Shown piece after piece: positions 26,293-36,724 of a DNA stretch of 64,000 bases. Each line of letters begins with the position of its first letter. The first letter of the stretch is position 1. Under the pieces are notes generated by a model. It was not told the origin of the DNA. It was given only the letters and a program-made list of their open reading frames with translations, and did not search any database. The translations under genes were made by a program, and so were the position numbers. This DNA is from Jannaschia seohaensis (lineage in GTDB: Bacteria > Pseudomonadota > Alphaproteobacteria > Rhodobacterales > Rhodobacteraceae), in NCBI RefSeq assembly GCF_900116765.1, contig NZ_UETC01000002.1, positions 124,001 to 188,000 on the forward strand, in the 5' to 3' direction.

Positions 26293-26958
26293 ATGGACGC
26301 GATCCTCCAGCAATTCTTCAACTGGGGCGTGATGGCGCAGGCGCTGCCGCTGCTGCTCAAGGGCCTCGGCATGACGCTGCTGATCTGCGCGGTGGTCATT
26401 CCGCTCGGGGCGCTCGGGGGGCTTCTGGCGGCCCTGGCCTCGACCGCGCAGGCGCGCGCCTTGCGTTGGAGCGCCATCGCCTTCGTTGACCTGTTCCGCG
26501 CGCTGCCGCCGCTGGTCCTGTTGATCTTCATCTATGCGGGCCTGCCCTTTGCCGGGCTGCGGCTGTCGCCCTTCGCGGCGGTCACGATCGCGTTCTTCCT
26601 CAACAACTCCGCCTATTTCGCCGAGATCTTCCGGGCGGGCCTGCTATCGGTCCCCAAGGGCCAGGCCGAGGCCGCCCTGTCGACCGGTCTGACCCCGGCC
26701 CAGACCCTGATCTGGGTGCGCCTGCCGCAGGCCACCCGCAACGTCCTGCCCGACCTGCTGTCCAACGTGGTCGAGATCGTGAAGCTGACGTCCCTGGCGT
26801 CGGTCGTCTCGCTGGGCGAAATGCTGCACGCCGCCGACCTCGTCCGGTCGGTCACCTACAACGCTTCGCCGCTCATCCTGGCGGCGGGGCTCTACTTGCT
26901 GCTGCTGTGGCCGCTGGTACGGCTGATCGGCCGTTTCGAGCGGCGCATCGCCGGATAG
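26293..26958 (+). CDS. Amino-acid-type ABC transporter permease, second subunit
   Basis: Partner membrane subunit, 221 residues, HisMQ family. LLLKGLGMTLLICAVVIPLGALGGLLAAL, FVDLFRALPPLVLLIFIYAGLPFAGLRLS and the EAA loop LLSVPKGQAEAALSTGLTPAQTLIWVRLPQATRNVLPDLLSN are in the expected order. The two permeases are related but clearly distinct, as usual for heterodimeric importers. The gene ends 13 bases before the carbamoyl hydrolase gene, whose start has a good GGAGGA. Confidence 0.9.
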   Translation: MDAILQQFFNWGVMAQALPLLLKGLGMTLLICAVVIPLGALGGLLAALASTAQARALRWSAIAFVDLFRALPPLVLLIFIYAGLPFAGLRLSPFAAVTIAFFLNNSAYFAEIFRAGLLSVPKGQAEAALSTGLTPAQTLIWVRLPQATRNVLPDLLSNVVEIVKLTSLASVVSLGEMLHAADLVRSVTYNASPLILAAGLYLLLLWPLVRLIGRFERRIAG

Positions 26959-26971
26959 AGGAGGATCCCCC

Positions 26972-27898
26972 ATGCGCGAGATCGTGATCGGTGGGGCCCA
27001 GATGGGCCCGATCCAAAAGGCGGAGCCGCGCACAGCGGTGGTGGAGCGAATGCTCGCCCTGCTGGAGCAGGCCGTGGCCGAAAAATGCGACCTAGTCGTC
27101 TTTCCCGAACTGGCGCTGACGACCTTCTTCCCGCGCTGGTGGATGGAGGATCAGGCCGAGATCGACGCCTGGTTCGAGACCGAGATGCCCAACGCGGCGA
27201 CCCAGCCGCTCTTCGACCGCGCCCGCGAGACCGGCACGGCAATCACCTTCGGCTATGCCGAGAAGACGCCGGAGGGGCGGCATTTCAACACGTCGATCCT
27301 GACCGACAAGCAGGGCGCGATCATCGGCAAATACCGAAAGGTTCACCTGCCCGGCCATTCCGAATACGACACCGAGCGCGCCTTCCAGCATCTGGAGAAG
27401 AAGTATTTCGAGCCCGGCGACCTGGGCTTTCCGGTCTGGCGCAATCTGGACGCCTGGATGGGCATGTGCATCTGCAACGACCGCCGCTGGCCCGAAGTCT
27501 ATCGCGAGATGGGGCTGCAAGGGGTGGAGCTGATCACGCTGGGCTACAACACGCCCTCGGTGAACAGCCAGCTGAGCGACGAGGGGCTGGAGAAGCGGCT
27601 CTACCACTCGGAACTCTCGATGACGGCGGGCGCCTATCAGAATGCCTGCTGGGTCGTGGGCGTGGCCAAGGCGGGCGACGAGGACGGGCATCCGCTGATG
27701 GGCGGCTCGATCATCGTGGACCCGGATGGCTTCGTCGTGGCCCGCGCGCAGACCGAGGGGGATGAGCTGATTGTCCATGCCTGCGACATGGATGCGTGCA
27801 ATTTCGGCAAGACCACCATCTTCGACTTCGCGCGCCATCGCCGGATCGAGCATTATTCCCGCATCACCTCCCAGACGGGCGTGGTGACGCCGGAATGA
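26972..27898 (+). CDS. N-carbamoyl-D-amino-acid hydrolase-like nitrilase-superfamily enzyme
   Basis: Predicted to cut N-carbamoyl-D-amino acids to D-amino acid, CO2 and ammonia in the cytoplasm. The 308 residues match D-carbamoylases (about 304) in length and in the catalytic triad: Glu46 in LVVFPELALTTFFPRW, Lys124 in GKYRKVHLPGHSEYDTE, Cys169 in MGMCICNDRRWPEVYR. NDRRWPE directly after the Cys and the GHSEYD stretch are, as I recall, characteristic of this branch rather than of general nitrilases. GGAGGATC lies before the ATG. It overlaps the flavin reductase-like gene by four bases. With the hydantoinase and racemase encoded further on, it completes a three-enzyme hydantoin-to-D-amino-acid route. 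Confidence 0.9.
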   Translation: MREIVIGGAQMGPIQKAEPRTAVVERMLALLEQAVAEKCDLVVFPELALTTFFPRWWMEDQAEIDAWFETEMPNAATQPLFDRARETGTAITFGYAEKTPEGRHFNTSILTDKQGAIIGKYRKVHLPGHSEYDTERAFQHLEKKYFEPGDLGFPVWRNLDAWMGMCICNDRRWPEVYREMGLQGVELITLGYNTPSVNSQLSDEGLEKRLYHSELSMTAGAYQNACWVVGVAKAGDEDGHPLMGGSIIVDPDGFVVARAQTEGDELIVHACDMDACNFGKTTIFDFARHRRIEHYSRITSQTGVVTPE

Positions 27899-28515
27899 CG
27901 GTGCATGTCGACTTCGGCGACCTGGACCCCGCGATCCGCTACAAGCTGCTGACGGCGCTGGTCATTCCGCGCCCGGTGGCCTGGATCACCACGCGGGGCG
28001 CCCAGGGCCAGGTCAACGCCGCGCCCTATTCCTTCTTCAACGTCTTCGGACAGGATCCGCCCCTGGTGGTGCTGGGGCTGGAGCATCGCACCGATGGCAG
28101 CCCAAAGGACACCACCGCCAATATCGCGCGAGATGGGGAATTCGTGGTCAACATCGCGACCCCCGACCTCGTGGAGGAGATGGTCGCGACGGCCAGCGCC
28201 TACCCGACCGAGCGGTCCGAGCCCGAAGCCTTGGGCCTGCCGCTCGCCGCCTCGTCGCGCGTGGCGCCGCCGCGCCTCGCCCGCGCGCCCGTCGCGCTGG
28301 AGTGCCGGCGGCTGGTGGCCCTGAAATTCTCGGCCGAGCGCGATCTGCTGGTCGGCGAGGTGTTGGGGATTGCAGCCCGCGACGGCTTGATCGACCCTGA
28401 GACCTGGCGCGTGGAGTGGGCGGGCGCCTATCCTGTCGCCCGGCTCTTCGGCGACAAATATGCCCGGCTGGAGGAGATCGCCCCCGCGCGCATCCCTCCG
28501 GTCCCAAACCAATAG
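27895..28515 (+). CDS. Flavin reductase-like FMN-binding split-barrel protein
   Basis: FMN-binding split-barrel protein of the flavin reductase-like (DIM6/NTAB) family, 206 residues. Family features are LLTALVIPRPVAWITTRGAQGQVNAAPYSFFNVFGQDPPLVVLGL at the N terminus and KDTTANIARDGEFVVNIATPDLVEEM near residue 70. Such proteins reduce flavin for a partner monooxygenase or carry out their own flavin chemistry. No monooxygenase is encoded in the cluster, so its partner is unclear. It starts inside the stop of the carbamoyl hydrolase gene and is followed by AGGGAGGA and the lyase gene. Confidence 0.85.
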   Translation: MTVHVDFGDLDPAIRYKLLTALVIPRPVAWITTRGAQGQVNAAPYSFFNVFGQDPPLVVLGLEHRTDGSPKDTTANIARDGEFVVNIATPDLVEEMVATASAYPTERSEPEALGLPLAASSRVAPPRLARAPVALECRRLVALKFSAERDLLVGEVLGIAARDGLIDPETWRVEWAGAYPVARLFGDKYARLEEIAPARIPPVPNQ

Positions 28516-28525
28516 GGAGGACGCG

Positions 28526-29461
28526 ATGGCGGCCCTGATAGACAGACAGTCGAGCGGCGTGTTCATCATCGCCGCCACGCCCTTTACCGACGACGGAGCG
28601 CTCGATCTCGAAAGCGCCGACCGCATGGTCGATTTCTACCTCGAATGCGGGGTGTCGGGGATGACGATCCTGGGCATCATGGGCGAAGCGCCCAAGCTCG
28701 CCCCCGATGAGTCGATGACCTTCGCCCGCCACGTGCTGGACCGGGTTGCGGGACGCGTGCCGGTGATCGTGGGCGTCTCGGCTGCCGGCTTGGACAACAT
28801 GGCGCGACTGACGGGCGCGGTGATGGAGGCGGGCGCGGGCGGCGTGATGGTCGCGCCCCAGCCCGGGCTGCTCACCGACCCGAAGCTGAAGGGCTATATC
28901 GCGCAGGTCTGCGCCGCCCTGGGCCCCGATGTCCCGATCTGCTTCCAGGACTATCCGCAGACGACCGGGGTGCAGGTCTCGGTCGAGACGATCATCGACC
29001 TGACCGTAAAGCACCCGCAGATCGTGATGCTCAAGCATGAGGATTGGCCCGGCCTGACCAAGCTCAGCCGCGTGCGCGCCGAGACCGGGGTGGGCGACGT
29101 GCCGCGCATGTCGATCCTGACCGGCAACTCGGCCTTGTTCCTGGCGCAGGAGATGCAGCGGGGGGCCGATGGCGCCATGACCGGCTTCGCCTATCCGGAG
29201 ATGCTGGTGCAGGTCGTGGCCCGCCATCGGGCGGGCGATGTGGACGGGGCCGAGGATCTGTTCGACGCCTATCTGCCCATGGTCCGCTACGAACAGCAGT
29301 TGGGCCTGGGCCTCGCCATCCGTAAAGAAGTGCTGCGGCGCCGGGGTGTGCTGGCCTCGGCCAAGGTGCGGGCCCCGGGCCCGTCGCTGACCGACCGCGA
29401 TCACGAAGAACTGTCGCGCCTGATGGCGCGGCTCGACAAACGTCTGGGGGAGCTGAGCTGA
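28526..29461 (+). CDS. Dihydrodipicolinate synthase-family lyase/aldolase
   Basis: Class I aldolase/lyase of the DHDPS/N-acetylneuraminate lyase family. The 311 residues fold as a TIM barrel with the general acid Tyr143 in CFQDYPQTTGVQV and the Schiff-base Lys170 in VMLKHEDWPG, so it should be active. The usual GTTGE loop is replaced by LGIMGEAPKL near residue 49, which argues against lysine synthesis and for a catabolic 2-oxo acid aldolase, dehydratase or deaminase. The ATG at 28526 has the strong AGGGAGGA before it. Its stop overlaps the SDR start (TGATG). In this cluster it could cleave a 2-oxo acid produced from the amino acid side chain; this is inference. Confidence 0.87.
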   Translation: MAALIDRQSSGVFIIAATPFTDDGALDLESADRMVDFYLECGVSGMTILGIMGEAPKLAPDESMTFARHVLDRVAGRVPVIVGVSAAGLDNMARLTGAVMEAGAGGVMVAPQPGLLTDPKLKGYIAQVCAALGPDVPICFQDYPQTTGVQVSVETIIDLTVKHPQIVMLKHEDWPGLTKLSRVRAETGVGDVPRMSILTGNSALFLAQEMQRGADGAMTGFAYPEMLVQVVARHRAGDVDGAEDLFDAYLPMVRYEQQLGLGLAIRKEVLRRRGVLASAKVRAPGPSLTDRDHEELSRLMARLDKRLGELS

Positions 29462-30249
29462 TGGATCTGGGACTGAAGGATAAGCGCGCGCTGGTGATGT
29501 CGTCGTCGCGCGGGCTGGGGCTGGCTTGCGCCACCGCGCTGGTGGCGGAGGGCGCGCATGTCCTGCTGACAGGGCGCTCGGAGGACGCGCTCAAGGCGGC
29601 CGCCGCCGACCTCACCGCCAAGGGGCCGGGGAAGGCCGATTACGTGGTGGCCGACCTCACCGACGCCTCCACCGTCGAGACGCTGGCCTCCACCGCCGAG
29701 GAGGTGCTGGGCGGCGTCGACATCCTGGTGAACAACACCGGCGGCCCGCCCCCGGGGCGCATGGCGGATGCGGATCTGTCGGTGATGGCGGCGCAATTCG
29801 ACGTGATGGTGATGCGCGTGGCCGAGATCACCGCCCGCCTGCTGCCCGCCATGCGCGAACGCGGCTGGGGCCGGATCGTGACCATCGCCTCCTCGGGCGT
29901 GATCCAGCCGATCCCCAATCTGGGCCTGTCGAACGCGCTGCGCTCCGCGCTGGTGGGCTGGTCGAAATCGCTGGCGAACGATGTCGCCGCCGATGGCGTG
30001 ACGGTGAACATGCTTTTGCCCGGCCGCATTCACACCGCCCGCGTCGACCAGCTCGACGAGGCGGCGTCCAAGCGCACCGGCAAGACGCTGGAGGAAACGC
30101 GCGCGGCCTCCCGCGCGACGATCCCGGCCGGTCGCTACGGCGCCCCGGAGGAGTTCGGCGCCGTCGCCGCCTTCCTGTGCAGCGCGCCCGCGAGCTACGT
30201 CACCGGCGGGCTGATCCGCTGCGATGGCGGCGCCATCAAGTCGGTCTGA
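29461..30249 (+). CDS. Short-chain dehydrogenase/reductase
   Basis: NAD(P)-dependent SDR, 262 residues. The cofactor loop is unusual: SSSRGLGLACATALVAEGA, with SSSRGLG in place of TGxxxGIG. VLLTGRSEDAL follows, the NNTGGPPPG segment stands for the NNAG motif, and the active site shows Ser in IASSGVIQP near residue 143 with no Tyr-x-x-x-Lys; the expected place reads LGLSNALRSALVGWSKSLA, so Asn replaces the catalytic Tyr while Lys seems missing too. This pattern is seen in a branch of SDR proteins with long C-terminal EETRAASRATIPAGRYGAPEE. It may be a reductase with changed chemistry. Coupled to the lyase gene by TGATG. Confidence 0.82.
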   Translation: MDLGLKDKRALVMSSSRGLGLACATALVAEGAHVLLTGRSEDALKAAAADLTAKGPGKADYVVADLTDASTVETLASTAEEVLGGVDILVNNTGGPPPGRMADADLSVMAAQFDVMVMRVAEITARLLPAMRERGWGRIVTIASSGVIQPIPNLGLSNALRSALVGWSKSLANDVAADGVTVNMLLPGRIHTARVDQLDEAASKRTGKTLEETRAASRATIPAGRYGAPEEFGAVAAFLCSAPASYVTGGLIRCDGGAIKSV

Positions 30250-30259
30250 GGGAGGCCCC

Positions 30260-31714
30260 ATGTTCGATCTCGTCATCACCGGCGGCACCGTCGTCACGGC
30301 TGCCGACACGTTCCGTGCCGATATCGGCATCTCGGAAGGCCGCATCGCCGCGCTCGGCCTCGGGCTGGAGGGCGCCGACCGGATCGACGCGACCGGCAAG
30401 CTGGTCCTGCCCGGCGGCATCGAGGCGCATTGCCATATCGCCCAGGAGTCGGCGACGGGTGGCATGACCTCGGACGATTACACCTCCGGCTCGATCAGCG
30501 CGGCCTTCGGGGGCAATTCCTGCTTCGTCCCCTTTGCCGCGCAGCATCGCGGCATGGGGGTGACAGAGACGCTGGACCTCTACGACTCGCGCGCGCAGGG
30601 GGCATCGGTCATCGATTACGGCTATCATCTCATCGTGGCCGACCCGACGGAGAAGGTTCTGGCCGAAGAGCTTCCCGCGGCCTTCGAGCGGGGGGTCACA
30701 TCGTTCAAGGTCTTCATGACCTACGATCTGATGAAGATCGACGACAAGCAGTTCCTCGACATCCTCACCGTCGCCAAGACCCATGGCGCGCTGACCATGG
30801 TCCATGCCGAGAATTCCGGCATGATCGCCTGGATGACCGAGCGGCTGATGGCGGGCGGCCATACCGCGCCACGCTACCACGCGCCGAGCCACCCTGCCCT
30901 GGCCGAGAGCGAGGCGATGAACCGCGCCATCTCGCTGGCCAAGCTGGTGGATGCGCCGCTTCTGATCGTCCATGTGTCGACGCCCGAGGGCGCGGCGCTG
31001 GTGTCGCAAGCCCGGCTGGAGGGCGCAAAGATCTTCGGCGAGACCTGCTCCCAATACCTGTTCCTGACCCGCGACGACCTGGACCGCCCCGGCATGGAGG
31101 GCGCCAAGTTCATGTGCTCGCCCCCGCTGCGCGACGTGGCCACGCAGGAGGCGCTCTGGCGGCATCTCCAGGCGGGGACGTTCAGCCTGTTCTCCTCGGA
31201 CCACGCGCCCTACCGCTATGACGAGACCGGCAAGCTCTCGAACGGGCCGGACGCGACGTTCAAGCAGATCGCCAATGGGATGCCCGGGATCGGGGTCCGG
31301 TTGCCGCTGCTCTTCTCGGAAGGGGTGAACAAGGGGCGGATCACGCTCCAGCAATTCGCGGCGCTGTCGGCGACCAATGCGGCGCGGCTCTACGGGCTGG
31401 AAAGGAAGGGCTCGATCGCCGTGGGCATGGACGCGGATATCGCGATCTGGGACCCGGAGGAGACCCGGATCGTCTCCGCCGAGAACCAGCACGACAACAT
31501 GGACTATTCCGCCTTCGAGGGCTGGGAGGTGACGGGCTGGCCCGTCGTCACGCTCTCGCGCGGCCAGCGCGTCATCGCCGATGGCAAGCTGGTGGCGGAG
31601 CCGGGCCACGGGCAATATGTCCACCGCGCGCGTCCCGACCTGACGGGCCATCCCGGCCACCGCGCGCCCGAGCTGGACCCGGCCACGAATTTCGGCGCGG
31701 AGATCGCCCCGTGA
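30260..31714 (+). CDS. Dihydropyrimidinase/D-hydantoinase-family cyclic amidohydrolase
   Basis: Zinc cyclic-amide hydrolase that opens hydantoin or dihydropyrimidine rings to N-carbamoyl amino acids. In the 484 residues all metal ligands are present and spaced as in D-hydantoinase: His57 and His59 in GGIEAHCHI, the carbamylated Lys150 in TSFKVFMTYDLM, His182 in MVHAEN, His238 in IVHVSTPEGA and Asp314 in FSSDHAPY. Tyr155 is the usual transition-state residue. The ATG at 30260 has GGAGG before it. The end overlaps the racemase gene by four bases. With racemase and carbamoylase it forms a full hydantoinase process set; whether hydantoins, dihydrouracil-like rings or another cyclic ureide is the real substrate cannot be read from sequence. 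Confidence 0.92.
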   Translation: MFDLVITGGTVVTAADTFRADIGISEGRIAALGLGLEGADRIDATGKLVLPGGIEAHCHIAQESATGGMTSDDYTSGSISAAFGGNSCFVPFAAQHRGMGVTETLDLYDSRAQGASVIDYGYHLIVADPTEKVLAEELPAAFERGVTSFKVFMTYDLMKIDDKQFLDILTVAKTHGALTMVHAENSGMIAWMTERLMAGGHTAPRYHAPSHPALAESEAMNRAISLAKLVDAPLLIVHVSTPEGAALVSQARLEGAKIFGETCSQYLFLTRDDLDRPGMEGAKFMCSPPLRDVATQEALWRHLQAGTFSLFSSDHAPYRYDETGKLSNGPDATFKQIANGMPGIGVRLPLLFSEGVNKGRITLQQFAALSATNAARLYGLERKGSIAVGMDADIAIWDPEETRIVSAENQHDNMDYSAFEGWEVTGWPVVTLSRGQRVIADGKLVAEPGHGQYVHRARPDLTGHPGHRAPELDPATNFGAEIAP

Positions 31715-32367
31715 GCGGCTCCATCGTCGTCATCAATCCGAACTCCAACCAGGCGGTCACCGACGGGCTGGACGCGGCGCTGGCCCCCTTCCGCCTGGAG
31801 GGGGCCCCGGCCATCGAATGCGTGACGCTGACCGAGGGGCCGTTCGGCATCGAGAGCCAGCTGCATTCCGACCAGGTCGTGCTGCCGCTCGCCCGTCTGG
31901 TGGAGGCGCGAAGCGACGCCGCGGCTTTCGTCATCGCCTGCTACTCCGACCCCGGCATCGACGCTTGCCGCGCGATCAGCCCGGTCCCCGTCTTCGGCAT
32001 CCAGGAGAGCGGCGTGCTGGCCGCGCTGGCCCGCGCCGACCGGATCGGGATCGTCGCCATCTCCGACGCGTCGGAGCGGCGCCATCGCCTCTATATGCGG
32101 CGGATGGGCGTCTCGGCCCGCATCGCCGGGGAGCGCGCGCTCAACATGAGCGTCGACGAGAGCGCGCGCGGCGCGGGCACGTTCGACCGGCTGTTGGAGG
32201 TCGGCGGCGCGCTGATCGGCGACGGGGCCGAGGCGCTCGTGCTGGGCTGCGCGGGGCTTGCCACCCATCGCACGCGGCTGGAGGCGGCGCTGGGCCTGCC
32301 GGTGATCGACCCGACCCAGGCGGCGGTCGCCGATGCTCTCGGAGCGGTGCTGGCGGCGCGTCTCTAG
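31711..32367 (+). CDS. Hydantoin/Asp-Glu racemase family protein
   Basis: Two-cysteine, cofactor-free racemase of the Asp/Glu/hydantoin family, 218 residues. The catalytic pair is Cys77 in FVIACYSDPG and Cys180 in LVLGCAGLATH, and the N terminus IVVINPNSNQAVTDGLDAAL is the typical hydantoin racemase opening. It would interconvert 5-substituted hydantoin enantiomers so that a stereoselective hydantoinase can use both. GTG start overlapping the hydantoinase stop by four bases. Maleate isomerases share the fold, but the neighbours favour hydantoin racemase. Confidence 0.9.
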   Translation: MSGSIVVINPNSNQAVTDGLDAALAPFRLEGAPAIECVTLTEGPFGIESQLHSDQVVLPLARLVEARSDAAAFVIACYSDPGIDACRAISPVPVFGIQESGVLAALARADRIGIVAISDASERRHRLYMRRMGVSARIAGERALNMSVDESARGAGTFDRLLEVGGALIGDGAEALVLGCAGLATHRTRLEAALGLPVIDPTQAAVADALGAVLAARL

Positions 32368-32385
32368 CCGGGCTAGCGTCGCGGC

Positions 32386-33303
32386 ATGAAAATCGACCGC
32401 CGCAACGACCTCTCCCTTCGCCTCCTCGAAGTCTTCGGGACGCTGATGCTGCACCAAACCACGGTGGCGGCGGCGGAGGAGCTGGGCATCTCGCAACCCT
32501 CCGTCTCGGTGGCGATCAAGCAGCTGGAAGGCCAGGTCGGCTTCACGCTGTTCGAGCGGGAGAAGAAGCGGCTCATCCCCACCGACGACGCGCGCATCCT
32601 GTTCCAGGAGATCGCGCCGCTCTTCGATCAGCTTCGCTCGGTCGAGGCGCGGGTGCGCGATCTGCGCGGCGGCGCGGCGGGCATCATCCGCATCATGGCG
32701 ACCCCGCCGCTCGGGCATTCGGTGGCGCCCCAGGCGCTGTCGGCCTTCATGGCCGCGCGACCGGGCGTCACGATCCAATACGACGTGCGGCGGATGGAAA
32801 ACGTGGTCGACGCCGTGGCCGTCGGCGCGGCCGATATCGGCCTTTGCCTCGGGCTGGAGGCGCATCCGGGACTGGACGTCCAGGTTCTGCGCAACGACCG
32901 GATGGTGGCGCTGATGCCGGCGGATCACCCGCTTGCGCGCCTCAGCGTGGTGACGCCGGGCGACCTAGCCGAGCATCGCTTGGTCGGTCTGGATCGCGCC
33001 TCGCGACTGGGTCTCGTCGTCCAGACAGCGTTCGAGCGGGCCCGCGCGCCCTATCGGCCTCAAGTAGAGGTCCGTTACTGCCACACGGCGGCGGTGCTCA
33101 CCCAGGCCTGCCGGGGGGTCACCGTTGTGGACCGCTACACGGCATCCTTCCTGCCGCACATGACGCTGGCCAGCCGGCCCTTCGATCCCGCCATCTCAAT
33201 TCCGGCCTGTCTGGTCTCGCGGAAGGGCCGGCAGTTGTCGCGCCTCGCGACCGAGTTCCTGGCCCATTTCGGCGACGCGCTCGAATCGGGGGCGACCGGC
33301 TGA
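32386..33303 (+). CDS. LysR-family transcriptional regulator
   Basis: LTTR of 305 residues with an N-terminal winged helix (LRLLEVFGTLMLHQTTVAAAEELGISQPSVSVAIKQLEGQVGFTLFERE, about residues 11-60) and a C-terminal effector domain of the periplasmic-binding-protein fold. It lies 18 bases behind the racemase gene on the same strand, so it is probably made from the catabolic transcript or a weak internal promoter, which would give positive feedback. The likely target is the AT-rich region at 13385-13470 upstream of the whole cluster. The Cys-containing VRYCHTAAVLTQACRGV stretch may shape the ligand pocket. Effector unknown. Confidence 0.88.
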   Translation: MKIDRRNDLSLRLLEVFGTLMLHQTTVAAAEELGISQPSVSVAIKQLEGQVGFTLFEREKKRLIPTDDARILFQEIAPLFDQLRSVEARVRDLRGGAAGIIRIMATPPLGHSVAPQALSAFMAARPGVTIQYDVRRMENVVDAVAVGAADIGLCLGLEAHPGLDVQVLRNDRMVALMPADHPLARLSVVTPGDLAEHRLVGLDRASRLGLVVQTAFERARAPYRPQVEVRYCHTAAVLTQACRGVTVVDRYTASFLPHMTLASRPFDPAISIPACLVSRKGRQLSRLATEFLAHFGDALESGATG

Positions 33304-33677
33304 CATCTGATTCGATCCGGGCGCTTCGGTGGTCGTCTGAGGCGCTGACACGGGACGCGCCCTGACCGGGATCGGCACTGAACTGACCCGTCGCGCCGCA
33401 TTGGTCTGAGCGGCCTCACTGCATGCGAACGCATGCAAAGGTATACCGCGAGGTCTATGTAGCGCCACCTTGCGATACATCAAGGTGCGGAAACAGAACG
33501 AAGAATATCGCTAACGAAAATAATTTTACTGATTTTCAAGCGATCATGTTCATTCGTTTACAAACTTTCCGCGACACAAGAGAAGCTTACGCCTTGCCTC
33601 AGCAGGAGGTGTATTTTGACCGCGACAGACTGATCGATCCGACGATCCGTTCCGGCAAACTCTGAGGGAGGGGCGCC
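33304..33677. other. Promoter region of the acetate operon
   Basis: 374 bases without a convincing gene. The right half (about 33480-33600) is clearly richer in A and T than its surroundings and should hold the acs promoter. An 80-codon open frame (33423-33665) spans it, but its AT-rich codon use is unlike any gene here and I take it as noise. The palindrome at 33420-33437 lies at the left edge. GGGAGGGG precedes the acs ATG. Confidence 0.6.
33420..33437. promoter_or_regulatory. Palindromic operator candidate upstream of acs
   Basis: TGCATGCGAACGCATGCA is an 8+8 inverted repeat around a central AA. It lies about 240 bases before acs, at the junction of GC-rich and AT-rich DNA. It may bind a dimeric regulator of acetate metabolism or a LysR-type factor; nothing more can be said from one copy. 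Confidence 0.45.
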
Positions 33678-35668
<1,991 letters not shown>

Positions 35669-35669
<1 letters not shown>

Positions 35670-36718
35670 TGGACGGCATGACGGTCGAGACCGGCGCGCC
35701 GGTCCTGATCCTGCTCGGGCCTCCGGGCGCGGGCAAAGGCACCCAGGCGCGGATGCTGGAGGAGGCCCACGGCCTTGTGCAGCTCTCCACCGGCGACCTG
35801 CTGCGCGCCGCGGTCACGGCAGGCACCCCGGCGGGCCAAGCCGCCAAGGCGGTGATGGAGGCCGGCGGGCTGGTCAGCGACGAGATCGTCATCGAGATCC
35901 TGCGCGACCGCCTGGCCCAGCCCGATTGCGCGCGCGGCGTCATCCTCGATGGCTTCCCGCGCACCGCCGTGCAGGCCAGCGCGCTCGACGGCCTCCTGGC
36001 CGAGCGGGGGCAGCGCATCGACGCGGCGATCAGCCTGGAGGTTGATGACGCCGCCATGGTCGAGCGCATCTCGGGCCGCTTCACCTGCGGCGGCTGCGGC
36101 GAGGGCTATCACGACAGCTTCAAGGCGCCCGCCATCCCGGGCACCTGCGACCGCTGCGGCGGCACCAAGATGAAGCGGCGCGCCGATGACCGCGCGGAGA
36201 CCGTGATGCAGCGCCTCGCGGCCTATCACGCCGAGACCGCGCCGCTCATCGCCTATTACGAGGAAGCGGGCAGCCTGACCCGCATTCCCGCGATGGGCGC
36301 TATCGAAGAAATCGCGGCCGAGCTTTCGGCCGTGGTGCGACAGACGGCCCGGCTCGGGCCGATCCGGGGCTCCTGGGAGGGGGCCGAACGATCACAGGAA
36401 AGGGAGGGGCCCACAATGCCCTATGACAAGGCGTCCTCCACCGGCGCGCAGCCGTCGGCGGAAGAGGCGAAAGACAACGCAAGCTACTGGAGCGCCAATG
36501 TGCGCCTGATCCTGATCAGCCTCGCCATCTGGGCGGTGGTCTCGTTCGGGTTCGGGATCGTGCTCAGGCCGCTTCTCTCGGGCATCTCCGTGGGCGGGGC
36601 CGATCTCGGCTTCTGGTTCGCGCAGCAAGGCTCGATCCTGGTCTTCCTGGCGCTGATTTTCTTCTACGCCTGGCGGATGAACAAGCTCGACCGTGACCAC
36701 GGCGTGGAAGAGGAGTAA
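35669..36718 (+). CDS. adk: Adenylate kinase fused in frame to DUF4212 symporter small subunit
   Basis: One uninterrupted reading frame of 349 residues joins two families. Residues 1 to about 231 are an adenylate kinase: P-loop LLGPPGAGKGTQA near 15, STGDLLRAAV near 40, the DGFPRT motif near 93 and a long lid with four Cys (CGGCG...CDRCGG) that should bind zinc. After a 19-residue linker comes MPYDKASSTG..., residues 250-349, a DUF4212 protein with two membrane helices. No stop codon lies between them, yet a strong AGGGAGG stands 9 bases before the internal ATG. So the cell could make a fused protein, a separate DUF4212 subunit, or both. In relatives I expect two separate genes. The kinase would recycle AMP released by acetyl-CoA synthetase. 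Confidence 0.85.
36416..36718 (+). CDS. DUF4212 protein (symporter small subunit), internal start
   Basis: Alternative product from the ATG at 36416 inside the adk frame: 100 residues with a short polar N terminus, two hydrophobic helices (LILISLAIWAVVSFGFGIVL and GSILVFLALIFFYAW) and a charged end NKLDRDHGVEEE. DUF4212 proteins accompany VC_2705-type sodium:solute symporters, encoded here six bases further on, and are thought to be their small subunit. The strong Shine-Dalgarno before this ATG argues that this form is really made. Confidence 0.75.
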   Translation: MPYDKASSTGAQPSAEEAKDNASYWSANVRLILISLAIWAVVSFGFGIVLRPLLSGISVGGADLGFWFAQQGSILVFLALIFFYAWRMNKLDRDHGVEEE

Positions 36719-36724
36719 GGACCG

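Noticed and set aside
33423-33665. 80-codon open frame upstream of acs
   Set aside because: It spans the AT-rich promoter, has codon use unlike every neighbour, no domain and no ribosome site.
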